A DNA stretch of 64,000 nt from Palsa-506 sp963709075 (lineage in GTDB: Bacteria; Actinomycetota; Actinomycetes; Streptosporangiales; Streptosporangiaceae). Position numbers and translations under genes: made by a program. Each line of letters starts with the position of its first letter. Within the stretch, counting starts at the first letter, position 1. Below the pieces are notes generated by a model, which made no database searches, was not told the origin of the DNA, and worked only from the letters and a program-made list of their open reading frames with translations. Positions 19,475-27,976 of the stretch are shown piece by piece. The stretch spans positions 558,001 to 622,000 of the forward strand of contig CAVPUY010000005.1 in assembly GCA_963709075.1 (NCBI GenBank), in the 5' to 3' direction.

Positions 19475-22243
19475 TCAGCCGTCAGGATCCCCGCGCAGCG
19501 AGGCGAGCAGGCCGGCCAGCTCGTCGGGCTTGACCAGCACGTCCCTCGCCTTCGATCCTTCGCTCGGGCCGACAACGCCGCGGCTTTCCAGCAGGTCCAT
19601 CAGCCGTCCTGCCTTGGCGAAGCCGACCCGCAGCTTGCGCTGGAGCATCGACGTGGAGCCGAACTGCGTGCTGATGATCAGCTCGGCCGCCTGGATCAGC
19701 AGCTCCAGGTCGTCCCCGATCTCCGCGTCGACTTCGCGCTGGCGCCCCTCGGGGACCGCGACATCGTCCCGGTACGAAGGCTCGGCCTGCTTCTTGCAGT
19801 GCGCGACGACGTCCCGTATCTCCTTCTCGGTGACGAATGCGTTCTGCAGCCGCATCGGCTTGCTCGCGCCCATCGGCAGGAACAGCGAGTCGCCCTGGCC
19901 GACCAGCTTCTCGGCGCCCGGCTGGTCCAGGATGACCCTGCTGTCGGTCAGGCTGGACGTCGCGAACGCGAGCCTGGACGGCACGTTGGCCTTGATCAGG
20001 CCGGTGACCACGTCGACGCTCGGGCGCTGGGTGGCGAGCACGAGATGAATCCCGGCGGCACGGGCGAGCTGGGTGATCCGGACGATCGCGTCCTCCACGT
20101 CGCGCGGCGCGACCATCATCAGGTCCGCCAGCTCGTCCACGATCACCAGCAGGTACGGATAAGGCACGTAGACCCGCTCGCTGCCGGCCGGCGGGGTGAT
20201 CTTGCCTGCCCGCACCGCCTTGTTGAAGTCATCCATGTGCCGGAAGCCGGACGCGGCCAGGTCGTCGTAGCGGCGGTCCATCTCCCCGACCACCCACTGC
20301 AGCGCGTCCGCCGCCCGCTTCGGGTTCGTGATGATCTGGGTGATCAGGTGCGGTATCCCGGCATAGTTCGAGAGCTCGACCCGCTTCGGGTCGACCAGGA
20401 TCATCCGCACCTCGTCCGGGCTGGCCCGGACCAGGATCGACGTGATCAGCCCGTTGATGCAGGTACTTTTGCCGGCTCCGGTCGCACCGGCAATCAGCAT
20501 GTGCGGCATCTTCGCGAGGTTGGCGACGACGGTGCGGCCCTCGACGTCCTTGCCGAGCGCCACCACCATCGGATGGTGGTCGGCGGCCGCCACCGGCGAG
20601 CGCAGCACGTCGCCGAGGCTGACAATCTCCCGGTCCGTGTTCGGGATCTCCACGCCGATCGCGGACTTGCCCGGGATCGGCGACAGGATCCGCACGTCGG
20701 CGCTCTTCACCGCGTAGGCGATGTTCCGCGACAGCGCCGTGACCCGCTCGACCTTGACCGCGGGGCCCAGCTCGATCTCGTACCTGGTGACCGTCGGCCC
20801 CCTGGTGAAGCCGGTCACGTGCGCGTCCACCTCAAACTGCTCGAGCACGACCGACAGCGCCTCCACCATCGCGTCGTTGGCCCGCGTGCGTGCCTTCGGC
20901 GCGGTGCCGGGCTTGAGCAGCGCGGCCGGCGGCAGCGTGTAGCTCGCGTCGGTGGAGCCGGCCAGCGTAAGCTGCTCGGCCTTCCTGGCCAGCGGGCCGC
21001 CCTCCGGGCCGGCCGGTCCGGCCGCAGCTCCCGGTGCCGCGGCCTGGCCGCCCCCGGCCATGCCGTCCGCAGCGCCCTCGGCGGAACCGAACCAGGAGTC
21101 ATGCCAGGAAGCCTCCGGCGCACCGGCCCGGCCGGCTGCTGGCCCGGCTGGCCCGCCGGGCGGCGGGCCGAACAGCAGCGCTTCCGGCAGCGCCTCGTCG
21201 TCCGCCGCGGTGTGCGCGGTGACGGTTCCTGGCGGCTGCTTGCCGCCCGGCTGCTGTCCCGCCCCGGCGCGCGACAGGGTCCCGCCGAGCAGCGGGCTGT
21301 CGTACGGCCGGTCGTTCGCACCTGCCTCGATCGCCTCGTTCCGCTTGCGCCCGCTCCTGGTGAGCTGCCGGCGGGCCGCCGGATCCGCCGCGTCGCCAGC
21401 CGGGCCGTCACCGTCCGGCTGGCCGGGACGCGCCAGCCCGAGCAGCTCGGCGAGCCGGCCGGGCACCCGGTGCAGTGGCGTGCCGCTGATGACCAGCAGC
21501 CCGAAGCCCGTGACGAGCGCGAGCAGCGGAGCCGCCACCCAGGGAGTCACCGCGGCCACGAGCGGGGCCGACGCGAAATACCCGATGAATCCGCCCGCCG
21601 CGCGCATCGCGACCGCGCCGTCCGCTGGCTGCGGCGTGCCGTTGGCGATGTGCACCAGGCCGAGGGCGCCCACGATCAGGGCGGCCCAGCCGATGACCAC
21701 ACGCGCCGTCTCGGAATTACGGTCCGGATGCCGCAGCAGCCGCCAGGCCAGCAGCGCGAGCAGGATCGGCAGAGTCCAGGCGCCGGCCCCGAACGTGCCC
21801 TTGATGACCGCCGCCAGCAGCCGCCCGACCGGGCTGCCGATAGTCCACCAGTCAACCGCGGCCGAGATGATCGCCGCGCCGAGGATCGCGAGGCCGAGCC
21901 CGTCCCTGCGGTGCACCGGATCGAGGTCACGCGCGTTGCGGCCGAGCGCCCGCGCCGCGTAGCCGGCCGAGTGCGCGACCGCCATCCAGGCGCCCGAGAT
22001 GACCTTGCCGAGCCAGCCGATGAGAATCACGATCGGGCTGGCAGGCGGCGGCCGGCGCGGATACCGGCGGCCTGTCGTGCCCTGGCGCCTTCTCGCCCGG
22101 CCCCGGTCCGAGCGCGCGGCGGGCTTCCGGCCGCCGCGCGCCGCGGCGCTGCCCTGCGGGCGCCTGCCTGCGCCGGCCGGGCGGGGACGGCCGGATGCCC
22201 CGCCCTGCGGGCGGGCAGTGCTCTTGGGCGCACGGGTGGCCAT
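19475..22243 (-). CDS. ftsK: DNA translocase FtsK/SpoIIIE
   Basis: A hexameric ATP-driven pump that clears chromosomal DNA from the division septum. After a basic, Gly/Arg-rich leader come four N-terminal membrane helices (for example LPILLALLAWRLL), a Pro/Ala/Gly-rich linker, then the motor with Walker A IAGATGAGKSTCINGLI, Walker B LLVIVDELADLMM and ATQRPSVDVVTGLIKANVPS. The C-terminal gamma winged helix that reads polar DNA motifs is present (FGSTSMLQRKLRVGFAKAGR). The 922-residue length is normal. The ATG at 22243 was chosen over upstream codons because MATRAPKST is a typical basic start. Confidence 0.96.
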   Translation of the reverse strand: MATRAPKSTARPQGGASGRPRPAGAGRRPQGSAAARGGRKPAARSDRGRARRRQGTTGRRYPRRPPPASPIVILIGWLGKVISGAWMAVAHSAGYAARALGRNARDLDPVHRRDGLGLAILGAAIISAAVDWWTIGSPVGRLLAAVIKGTFGAGAWTLPILLALLAWRLLRHPDRNSETARVVIGWAALIVGALGLVHIANGTPQPADGAVAMRAAGGFIGYFASAPLVAAVTPWVAAPLLALVTGFGLLVISGTPLHRVPGRLAELLGLARPGQPDGDGPAGDAADPAARRQLTRSGRKRNEAIEAGANDRPYDSPLLGGTLSRAGAGQQPGGKQPPGTVTAHTAADDEALPEALLFGPPPGGPAGPAAGRAGAPEASWHDSWFGSAEGAADGMAGGGQAAAPGAAAGPAGPEGGPLARKAEQLTLAGSTDASYTLPPAALLKPGTAPKARTRANDAMVEALSVVLEQFEVDAHVTGFTRGPTVTRYEIELGPAVKVERVTALSRNIAYAVKSADVRILSPIPGKSAIGVEIPNTDREIVSLGDVLRSPVAAADHHPMVVALGKDVEGRTVVANLAKMPHMLIAGATGAGKSTCINGLITSILVRASPDEVRMILVDPKRVELSNYAGIPHLITQIITNPKRAADALQWVVGEMDRRYDDLAASGFRHMDDFNKAVRAGKITPPAGSERVYVPYPYLLVIVDELADLMMVAPRDVEDAIVRITQLARAAGIHLVLATQRPSVDVVTGLIKANVPSRLAFATSSLTDSRVILDQPGAEKLVGQGDSLFLPMGASKPMRLQNAFVTEKEIRDVVAHCKKQAEPSYRDDVAVPEGRQREVDAEIGDDLELLIQAAELIISTQFGSTSMLQRKLRVGFAKAGRLMDLLESRGVVGPSEGSKARDVLVKPDELAGLLASLRGDPDG

Positions 22244-22478
22244 GATCCCCACGGTAACCAGCATTTGCCCGGCGGTGAAGGACACCGGCGGCGTGTCGGC
22301 AGCCGGATTGGCGATACCCCGCGCATGGCCGGATTGGCCGGGTGCTGTTTATTGCGTTGGCCTGACGCCAGATCAGCGCCGAATTGCCTGACGCCGCGGC
22401 TGCGTCCGATTGCCCTTACGGCGGCCCCGCGCCGGCCGCTCCGATGCCCGGGCGGCGCTTGATTGACCTAACGTGTTG

Positions 22479-22506
22479 TTGACGGTCGTTGCAGGCACAA
22501 CATAAC
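22479..22506 (+). promoter_or_regulatory. Candidate promoter of the aryl-CoA monooxygenase operon
   Basis: TTGACG (22479-22484), 16 bp, CATAAC (22501-22506), ending about 41 bp before the GTG start of the monooxygenase/reductase gene. The first 11 bases fit TTGACnnTCGT, also found at the promoter proposed for the CoA ligase gene at 29062. Control by the PaaX protein encoded nearby is plausible but unproven. Confidence 0.5.
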
Positions 22507-22547
22507 TTCAGGGCTTCAGGGCTGTCCGCAGCATCCAGGGAGGCGCC

Positions 22548-24941
22548 GTGCGCATCGCGGTCATCGGCGGCGGGCCGGGCGGGCTGTATTTCGCGGCACT
22601 CGCCGCGCTGCTGGCACCCGGCGACGAGATCACCGTCTGGGAGCGGAACGCGCCTGATGACACGTTCGGCTTCGGCGTGGTCTTCTCCGACGAGACGCTG
22701 GGCGGGATCGAGCACGCCGACCCGGCCATCTACCAGGCGATGGAACGCGAGTTCGCCCGCTGGGACGATATCGACGTGCATGTCAAGGGCGAGCGGATCA
22801 CCAGCGGCGGGCACGGCTTCGCGGCCATGAACCGGCGCCGGCTGCTGAGCATCCTGCAGGCGCGCTGCCGCGAGCTTGGCGTCACCATCCACTTCCGTGC
22901 CGAGGCGCCCGCGGCGGCGCAACTCGCCGCCAGCCACGACCTGGTGATAGCCGCGGACGGCGTGAACTCGGCCGTGCGCACTAGTTTTGCCGGCCCGTTT
23001 CAGCCAAATCTTGATATCCGCGAATGCAAGTACATGTGGCTCAGCACCGACCTCGTATTCGACGCATTCAAGTTCTATGTGCAGCCGACTCCGCATGGGG
23101 TAATGCAGGTGCACGGCTACCCGTATGACGCTGCGGGCAGCACGTTCATCGTGGAGATGCACGACTCCGTCTGGCGGGCGGCCGGATTCGACCGGCTCGC
23201 GGCCCGCGATCTGCCGCCCGGCCAGTCAGACGAGGCATCCATCGGCAGGATCCGCGAACTGTTCGCCGACGTGCTCGGCGGGCACGCGGTGCACGCCAAC
23301 AACTCGCGCTGGATCAACTTCGCCACCGTCCGCTGCGAGCGCTGGCGGCACCGCAACATCGTGCTGCTCGGCGACGCCGCGCACACCGCGCATTTCTCCA
23401 TCGGATCCGGCACCAAGCTGGCCATGGAGGACGCGCTGGCGCTCGCCGCCTGCCTGCACGAGCAGCCTGGCATCGACGCGGCGCTTGCCGCCTACGAGAC
23501 GGAACGCAGGCCGGTCGTCGCCTCTACGCAGCGGGCTGCGCAGGCGAGCCTGGAGTGGTTCGAGAACATCGGCCAGTACCTGCACCAGGAGCCCGAGCAG
23601 TTCGCCTTCAACATCATCACCCGCAGCCGCCGGGTCACCCACGACAACTTGCGTACCCGGGATCCGGAATTCGCCGCCCGGGCCGACGCGTGGTTCGCCG
23701 GCCACGAGCGGCGGCGCGGGATGGGCGCCGGCGAGGTGGTACCGCCGATGTTCCAGCCGCTCAGGCTCCGCGGGATGAAACTGAACAACCGGGTCGTGGT
23801 CTCCGCGATGGACATGTACTCCGCCGCCGACGGGGTGGCGTCGGACTTCCACCTGGTGCATCTCGGCGGCAAGGCGCTGGGCGGGGCTGGGCTGGTGATG
23901 ACCGAGATGGTCTGCGTGTCAGCGGACGGCCGGATCACCCCGGGCTGCGCTGGCCTGTACGCGCCCGAGCACGTGGCGGCCTGGCAGCGGATCACCGGCT
24001 TCGTGCACGACCAGTCCGCCGCCAGGATCGGCATCCAGCTCGGCCACTCCGGCCGCAAGGGCTCGACGAAGCTGATGTGGGAGGGCATCGACCAGCCCCT
24101 CGCCGCCGGCAACTGGCCGGTCTGCGGCCCGTCGCCGATCCCGTACCAGGCCGGCGTCAGCCAGGTACCGCGCGAGCTCGGCGCCGCCGAGATGGCCGAC
24201 ATCGCCGGGCAGTTCACCGCCGCGGCCCGGGCGGCCGACCAGTGCGGCTTCGACCTGCTTGAGCTGCACTGCGCACACGGCTACCTGCTGTCCTCGTTCA
24301 TCTCCCCGGTCACCAACCAGCGCGCCGACGGCTACGGCGGATCGTTGCCCAACCGGCTGCGGTACCCGCTGGAGATCTTCGAGGCGATGCGCGCCGTGTG
24401 GCCGTCCGGCAAGCCGATGACGGTCCGGATCTCGGCCACCGACTGGACGCCGGGCGGCATCACCGGCGCGGACGCCGTGCAGATCGCGCGGGCGTTCGCG
24501 GCCGCCGGCGCCGACGCCATCGACGTGTCCACCGGCCAGGTCACCCCTGATGAGCAGCCCGCATTCGGCCGCTCGTACCAGACGCCGTTCGCCGACGCGA
24601 TCCGCAACCAGACGGGCATCGCGACGATCGCGGTCGGGGTGATCTCCTCCTACGACGACGTGAACTCGATCATCCTGGCCGGCCGCGCCGACCTGTGCGC
24701 GATCGGCCGGGCGCACTTGTACGACCCGAACTGGACGCTGCACGCGGCCGCCGAGCAGGGCTACGCCGGGCCGGGCGCGGTATGGCCGGCGCCCTGGCTG
24801 GCAGGCAGCAGGGCGCCGCAGACCGGCCGGACGGACGGACCGCGGCCGCGGCTCGAGCTGATCAGGGCGGGACAGCAGGGAACACGGCATGCCCGGTGGC
24901 GGCCAGCCGCCGGGGCCGAGCTGAAGGCGGTGCGGTCATGA
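22548..24941 (+). CDS. Bifunctional 2-aminobenzoyl-CoA/salicylyl-CoA monooxygenase-reductase
   Basis: A 797-residue fusion of two flavoenzymes. Residues 1-390 form a PHBH-type FAD monooxygenase: VIGGGPGGLYFAAL (ADP-binding), FGFGVVFSDETLGG, and the FAD motif LLGDAAHTAHFSIGSGTKLA. Residues about 400-770 form an old-yellow-enzyme reductase: FQPLRLRGMKLNNRVVVSAM, ELHCAHGYLLSSFISP and NQRADGYGGSL. The same architecture occurs in Azoarcus 2-aminobenzoyl-CoA monooxygenase/reductase, which hydroxylates and then reduces the ring of 2-aminobenzoyl-CoA; database names often say salicylyl-CoA 5-hydroxylase. The GTG at 22548 follows GGGAGG. The RidA gene overlaps it, and an aryl-CoA ligase and PaaX lie within 6 kb. 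Anthranilate is the favoured substrate; salicylate cannot be excluded. Confidence 0.88.
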   Translation: MRIAVIGGGPGGLYFAALAALLAPGDEITVWERNAPDDTFGFGVVFSDETLGGIEHADPAIYQAMEREFARWDDIDVHVKGERITSGGHGFAAMNRRRLLSILQARCRELGVTIHFRAEAPAAAQLAASHDLVIAADGVNSAVRTSFAGPFQPNLDIRECKYMWLSTDLVFDAFKFYVQPTPHGVMQVHGYPYDAAGSTFIVEMHDSVWRAAGFDRLAARDLPPGQSDEASIGRIRELFADVLGGHAVHANNSRWINFATVRCERWRHRNIVLLGDAAHTAHFSIGSGTKLAMEDALALAACLHEQPGIDAALAAYETERRPVVASTQRAAQASLEWFENIGQYLHQEPEQFAFNIITRSRRVTHDNLRTRDPEFAARADAWFAGHERRRGMGAGEVVPPMFQPLRLRGMKLNNRVVVSAMDMYSAADGVASDFHLVHLGGKALGGAGLVMTEMVCVSADGRITPGCAGLYAPEHVAAWQRITGFVHDQSAARIGIQLGHSGRKGSTKLMWEGIDQPLAAGNWPVCGPSPIPYQAGVSQVPRELGAAEMADIAGQFTAAARAADQCGFDLLELHCAHGYLLSSFISPVTNQRADGYGGSLPNRLRYPLEIFEAMRAVWPSGKPMTVRISATDWTPGGITGADAVQIARAFAAAGADAIDVSTGQVTPDEQPAFGRSYQTPFADAIRNQTGIATIAVGVISSYDDVNSIILAGRADLCAIGRAHLYDPNWTLHAAAEQGYAGPGAVWPAPWLAGSRAPQTGRTDGPRPRLELIRAGQQGTRHARWRPAAGAELKAVRS

Positions 24942-25336
24942 CCATCGAACGGGTGAACCCGCCAGCGCTGGCCCGGCCATCCGGCTTCGCGCACGCGGTC
25001 GTGGCCACCGGCAGCCGGGTGATATTCCTGGCCGGCCAGACGGCGGTCGACGCCACCGGGGCCGTCGTTGGCGACACCGTGGCAACTCAGTTCACCCGCG
25101 CGCTGGCCAACCTGCTGGCGGCACTGCGGGCAGCCGGCGGCTCGGCAGAGCACCTGGCCAGCCTCACCATCTACGCCGTCGACCTCGGCGACTACCGGGC
25201 GCACGGCCGGGAGATCGGGGCGGCATGGCGGCGGCTGGCCGGGAGGGAGTATCCGGCCATGGCGGCCGTCGGCGTCAGCAGACTCTGGGATCCGGCGGCA
25301 CTCGTCGAGATCCAGGGTTACGCAGTGGTCCCCTGA
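24938..25336 (+). CDS. RidA family enamine/imine hydrolase
   Basis: A 132-residue YjgF/YER057c/UK114 protein. RidA proteins are trimers that hydrolyse reactive enamines and imines to ketones plus ammonia. SGFAHAVVATGSRVIFLAGQ, the helix TRALANLLAALRAAGG, the Arg of VSRLWDP (residue 115) and the Glu of ALVEIQGYAVV (124) match the residues of the active RidA subgroup. Its ATG overlaps the stop of the monooxygenase/reductase (ATGA), implying tight coupling. Because the product of 2-aminobenzoyl-CoA monooxygenase/reductase is an enamine, a dedicated role in its hydrolysis is an attractive inference. Confidence 0.88.
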   Translation: MTIERVNPPALARPSGFAHAVVATGSRVIFLAGQTAVDATGAVVGDTVATQFTRALANLLAALRAAGGSAEHLASLTIYAVDLGDYRAHGREIGAAWRRLAGREYPAMAAVGVSRLWDPAALVEIQGYAVVP

Positions 25337-25375
25337 ACTCGCCAGGGACAGAGCAGTCGCCCCGGCGGCTGACTC

Positions 25376-25420
25376 GTCAGGTCCAGCGTCGTCAGGTCCA
25401 GCGTCGTCAGGTCCAGCGCA
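25376..25420. repeat. Three 15-bp tandem repeats across a stop codon
   Basis: The unit GTCAGGTCCAGCGTC occurs at 25376, 25391 and 25406 (the last copy ends in GCA). It duplicates the final codons and the TGA of the minus-strand beta-propeller gene, so two extra copies of that terminus lie just beyond its stop. It fills most of the gap between this gene and the convergent RidA gene. Confidence 0.85.
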
Positions 25421-26891
25421 GCCAGGTGATTCCGTCCCGCGGCTGCCGGATCGCACTGCCCAGCCCGTGGCCGCTCGCCTTCAGGTTTTCCTCCAGGTAT
25501 ATACAGACCGCGGCACCGGCCTGTTCGGGCGTGGACGGCCAGTCCTCTTCCTGTGCCACCGGGCTGGCGAAGCCGAGCAGTCCGTCCTGGCCGGCCCAGC
25601 GGAATATCACGGTGATCTCGTAGCCGTCCGGCGATGACCGGAGTCCGACGCGCTCCAGGCTGAAGGCAGGACTCACCGGCGGTTCCAGATAGCGTTCGCC
25701 GAACCGGCCGTGCACCTCATCCGGCCCGGTCAGCGCCCGCTCCGCAACCGCCCGGGCCAGCTCGGCGAACTCACGGGGCGGGAACTGCGGATCCGGTTCC
25801 GGCGGCGTGTACCACGGCGTGATGTCAACGCCGCTCAGGTCGGCCTCCCCGGCCAGCGTGCCGCTGGCGTCCAGCATGCTCAGCACGTGGGCCTGGCGGC
25901 TGCGCCGGAAGCCGCCTGCCCACAGCGCGCCATCGGAGACAACCATCTCGTCGACCTGCCCGGCCACGCTGATCGAGGCCAGCAAGGTTCCGGCCAGGTC
26001 GTAGTGCTGGATGCTGGCGACGGGATCGGTCTCTGGTGCGATCTCGAGGCGGACGCCGGGCTGATCCATCGGGTCGTCAGCGTGCCCGGACACCCAGATG
26101 CTGGCCTCGTCGAGGGCAACCTGGCGTCCGCTCGGCTGGCACAGCCGGATCGCCTCGCCGCTCGCGCGATCCAGTTCGAGCAGGTCAAGGATCGGGCCGC
26201 CGGACCAGGCCACCGCCCGCTGCCGGGTTCCTTCGGCGGCGCGGATCTCGACCTCCCGTGCGCTCAGGTACCAGGCCCGATCGCCGCGAGCGACGAGCGC
26301 GTCCGGGCTGCCCAGATGCGGGAACGACGCGACGGGGGCGAGCGACGCCGCGTCAAGCGCGATGGCCGTCGCCGCGGCATCGTCCACGGTCCAGACGAGC
26401 CGTTCAGCCACGGCCACCAGCCGAAGGCTGCGGCCGATGGCGGTCAGCTGCACCTCGCCCGACGGCGATACCGCGGCAATCCGGCCATCGCCCGGCGGCC
26501 CGATCGCAAAGGTACCGGCCGGTCCCGCGCCAATCTCGGCCGGCCGGAACGGCAGGCCGACCTGCCGGATCTCCCGGCTGGCCGGATCTACCCGGAGGAG
26601 CATGCTGCGGCCGGGCAGGGCCAGCCACACAGCTTCGTCGCTGACCGCGATCGCGGCCGGTCCTGGCGGCCAGTCGGGCTGGATAGGGTCAGCCGGATGA
26701 GCATCTGCCGGAAAGGACGCAAAGATCTCTCCGCGCCTGGTCACCGGATCGACGCGGACCAGGACCGGCCACCGGTGATCGGCTGCCCAGACGGCGCCGA
26801 GCCCGGCAGCTAACGCGTACGGCTCGAAGGGGATCACGCGCAAGTGAAGCATGCGCGGGCGACGGGGCGCGACGGAGTTTCGCCGGGACAT
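25407..26891 (-). CDS. Beta-propeller-like protein of unknown function
   Basis: A 494-residue acidic protein without signal peptide or membrane helix. The first 350 residues show repeating blade-like units such as GLGAVWAADHRWPVLVRVDP, SDEAVWLALPGRSMLLRVDP and SDGALWAGGFRRSR, a pattern of YncE/SMP-30/PQQ-type propellers. The last 120 residues (from about PWYTPPEPDPQFPPREFAEL) form a separate alpha/beta region. No enzyme motif is recognised. ATG 26891 overlaps the end of the PaaX gene by 58 bp; ATG 26852 would reduce this to 19 bp. The tail lies in a 15-bp tandem repeat. Confidence 0.65.
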   Translation of the reverse strand: MSRRNSVAPRRPRMLHLRVIPFEPYALAAGLGAVWAADHRWPVLVRVDPVTRRGEIFASFPADAHPADPIQPDWPPGPAAIAVSDEAVWLALPGRSMLLRVDPASREIRQVGLPFRPAEIGAGPAGTFAIGPPGDGRIAAVSPSGEVQLTAIGRSLRLVAVAERLVWTVDDAAATAIALDAASLAPVASFPHLGSPDALVARGDRAWYLSAREVEIRAAEGTRQRAVAWSGGPILDLLELDRASGEAIRLCQPSGRQVALDEASIWVSGHADDPMDQPGVRLEIAPETDPVASIQHYDLAGTLLASISVAGQVDEMVVSDGALWAGGFRRSRQAHVLSMLDASGTLAGEADLSGVDITPWYTPPEPDPQFPPREFAELARAVAERALTGPDEVHGRFGERYLEPPVSPAFSLERVGLRSSPDGYEITVIFRWAGQDGLLGFASPVAQEEDWPSTPEQAGAAVCIYLEENLKASGHGLGSAIRQPRDGITWLRWT

Positions 26892-27778
26892 GACGGGCGG
26901 CGGATCAGGCGGGAGGGCTCGTGACCTTGAGCACGTGCGCGCGGGCTGGGCCTGGCCAGCCGGGTGCGCAGCGCGGCGAATGCCGTCGCTGCCCTGGCCC
27001 CGTGCCAGTCGGCGGGCAGCAACTCGGCGGGCAGGCCCGGATCCAGGTAGGGGAGCCGCCGCCAGGCCGTGAGGGCAAGCACGTAGTCGCTGAACGCGGC
27101 CTCGCCGTCACCATCCGAGCCGGCCCTGCGCCTGCCCCAGCGTTCACGGACTGGCCAGGACAGGTCGAGGAACTCCTGGTACAGCCGCTCCAGGCGGTCC
27201 AGGTCCCACCAGCGGCCGACCTGCTCGCGCAGGTCACCAAAGGCCAGGTAACCGGCCGTGAACAGGTCCACGTACCCGGACAGGCCGTATCTGGCCAGGA
27301 CGTCCCTGGTTTCTCCGGCGAGGTGGCCGGGCGCGATCCGTACTCCGGGCGACACGGTGCCGAAGCCGAGCCAGGTCAGCCGGGAGCGCAGCGCATGCCG
27401 CCGGCCGCGTTCCTGCTCGGGCACGCTGAAGACGGCAAGCAGCCAGCCGTCGGACAGTCGCGCGCGCGGCCGCTCGAAGATCCGCCGGTCGCCCTCGGCG
27501 AGGATCTCCCGGCCACGCACAGAAAGGGCGTAACCAGCCGCGCCGTCCAGCCGGAGCGGCTCGAGGATGCCGCGGTGCTTAAGCCGGGAGATCGAGGACC
27601 GGACCGCTGCCTGGTCCGCACCAAGCCCGGCCATGAGCCGGATCAATGCGGCCACGCTGAACCAGCCGCCGGCGTCACCGGCATAGTCGCGGGCGTATAG
27701 GCCGTAGATAGTCACGATCAGCGCTCGTGGCGACGCTCGCTGCCCGGATTTCCCGCCCGCTTCGGCGATTGCCGTCAC
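26834..27778 (-). CDS. paaX: PaaX family transcriptional repressor
   Basis: A regulator of about 314 residues from GTG 27778. The layout is that of PaaX: an N-terminal winged helix (ALIVTIYGLYARDYAGDAGG, AVRSSISRLKHRGILEPLRL), a central ferredoxin-like domain (DGWLLAVFSVPEQERGRRHA, LRSRLTWLGFGTVSPGVRIA) and a helical C-terminus (WDLDRLERLYQEFLDLSWPV). PaaX represses phenylacetyl-CoA catabolic genes and is released by the aryl-CoA ligand. Lying between an aryl-CoA oxygenase operon and an aryl-CoA ligase, this copy probably responds to the aryl-CoA intermediate. The start codon is uncertain because the frame is open for 105 codons further upstream. Confidence 0.85.
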   Translation of the reverse strand: MTAIAEAGGKSGQRASPRALIVTIYGLYARDYAGDAGGWFSVAALIRLMAGLGADQAAVRSSISRLKHRGILEPLRLDGAAGYALSVRGREILAEGDRRIFERPRARLSDGWLLAVFSVPEQERGRRHALRSRLTWLGFGTVSPGVRIAPGHLAGETRDVLARYGLSGYVDLFTAGYLAFGDLREQVGRWWDLDRLERLYQEFLDLSWPVRERWGRRRAGSDGDGEAAFSDYVLALTAWRRLPYLDPGLPAELLPADWHGARAATAFAALRTRLARPSPRARAQGHEPSRLIRRPSCPGETPSRPVARACFTCA

Positions 27779-27976
27779 GACAGCAACATAGCCGCCGGCG
27801 CCAACCGCGCGGTGGTCCGGCGCTGAGCCTGTACTCGACCGGGCCGTATCCGCGTACCTCATCCACTGCTTCGCCTCGGTTCCGTGGCGCTGCTTGTCCT
27901 CACCGGCTACGTCCACTTTCATCTGTGGCAGGCGTAAATGGGTTGCGCCGCCCGCGGCCGGCCTTAGCGTAATGAG

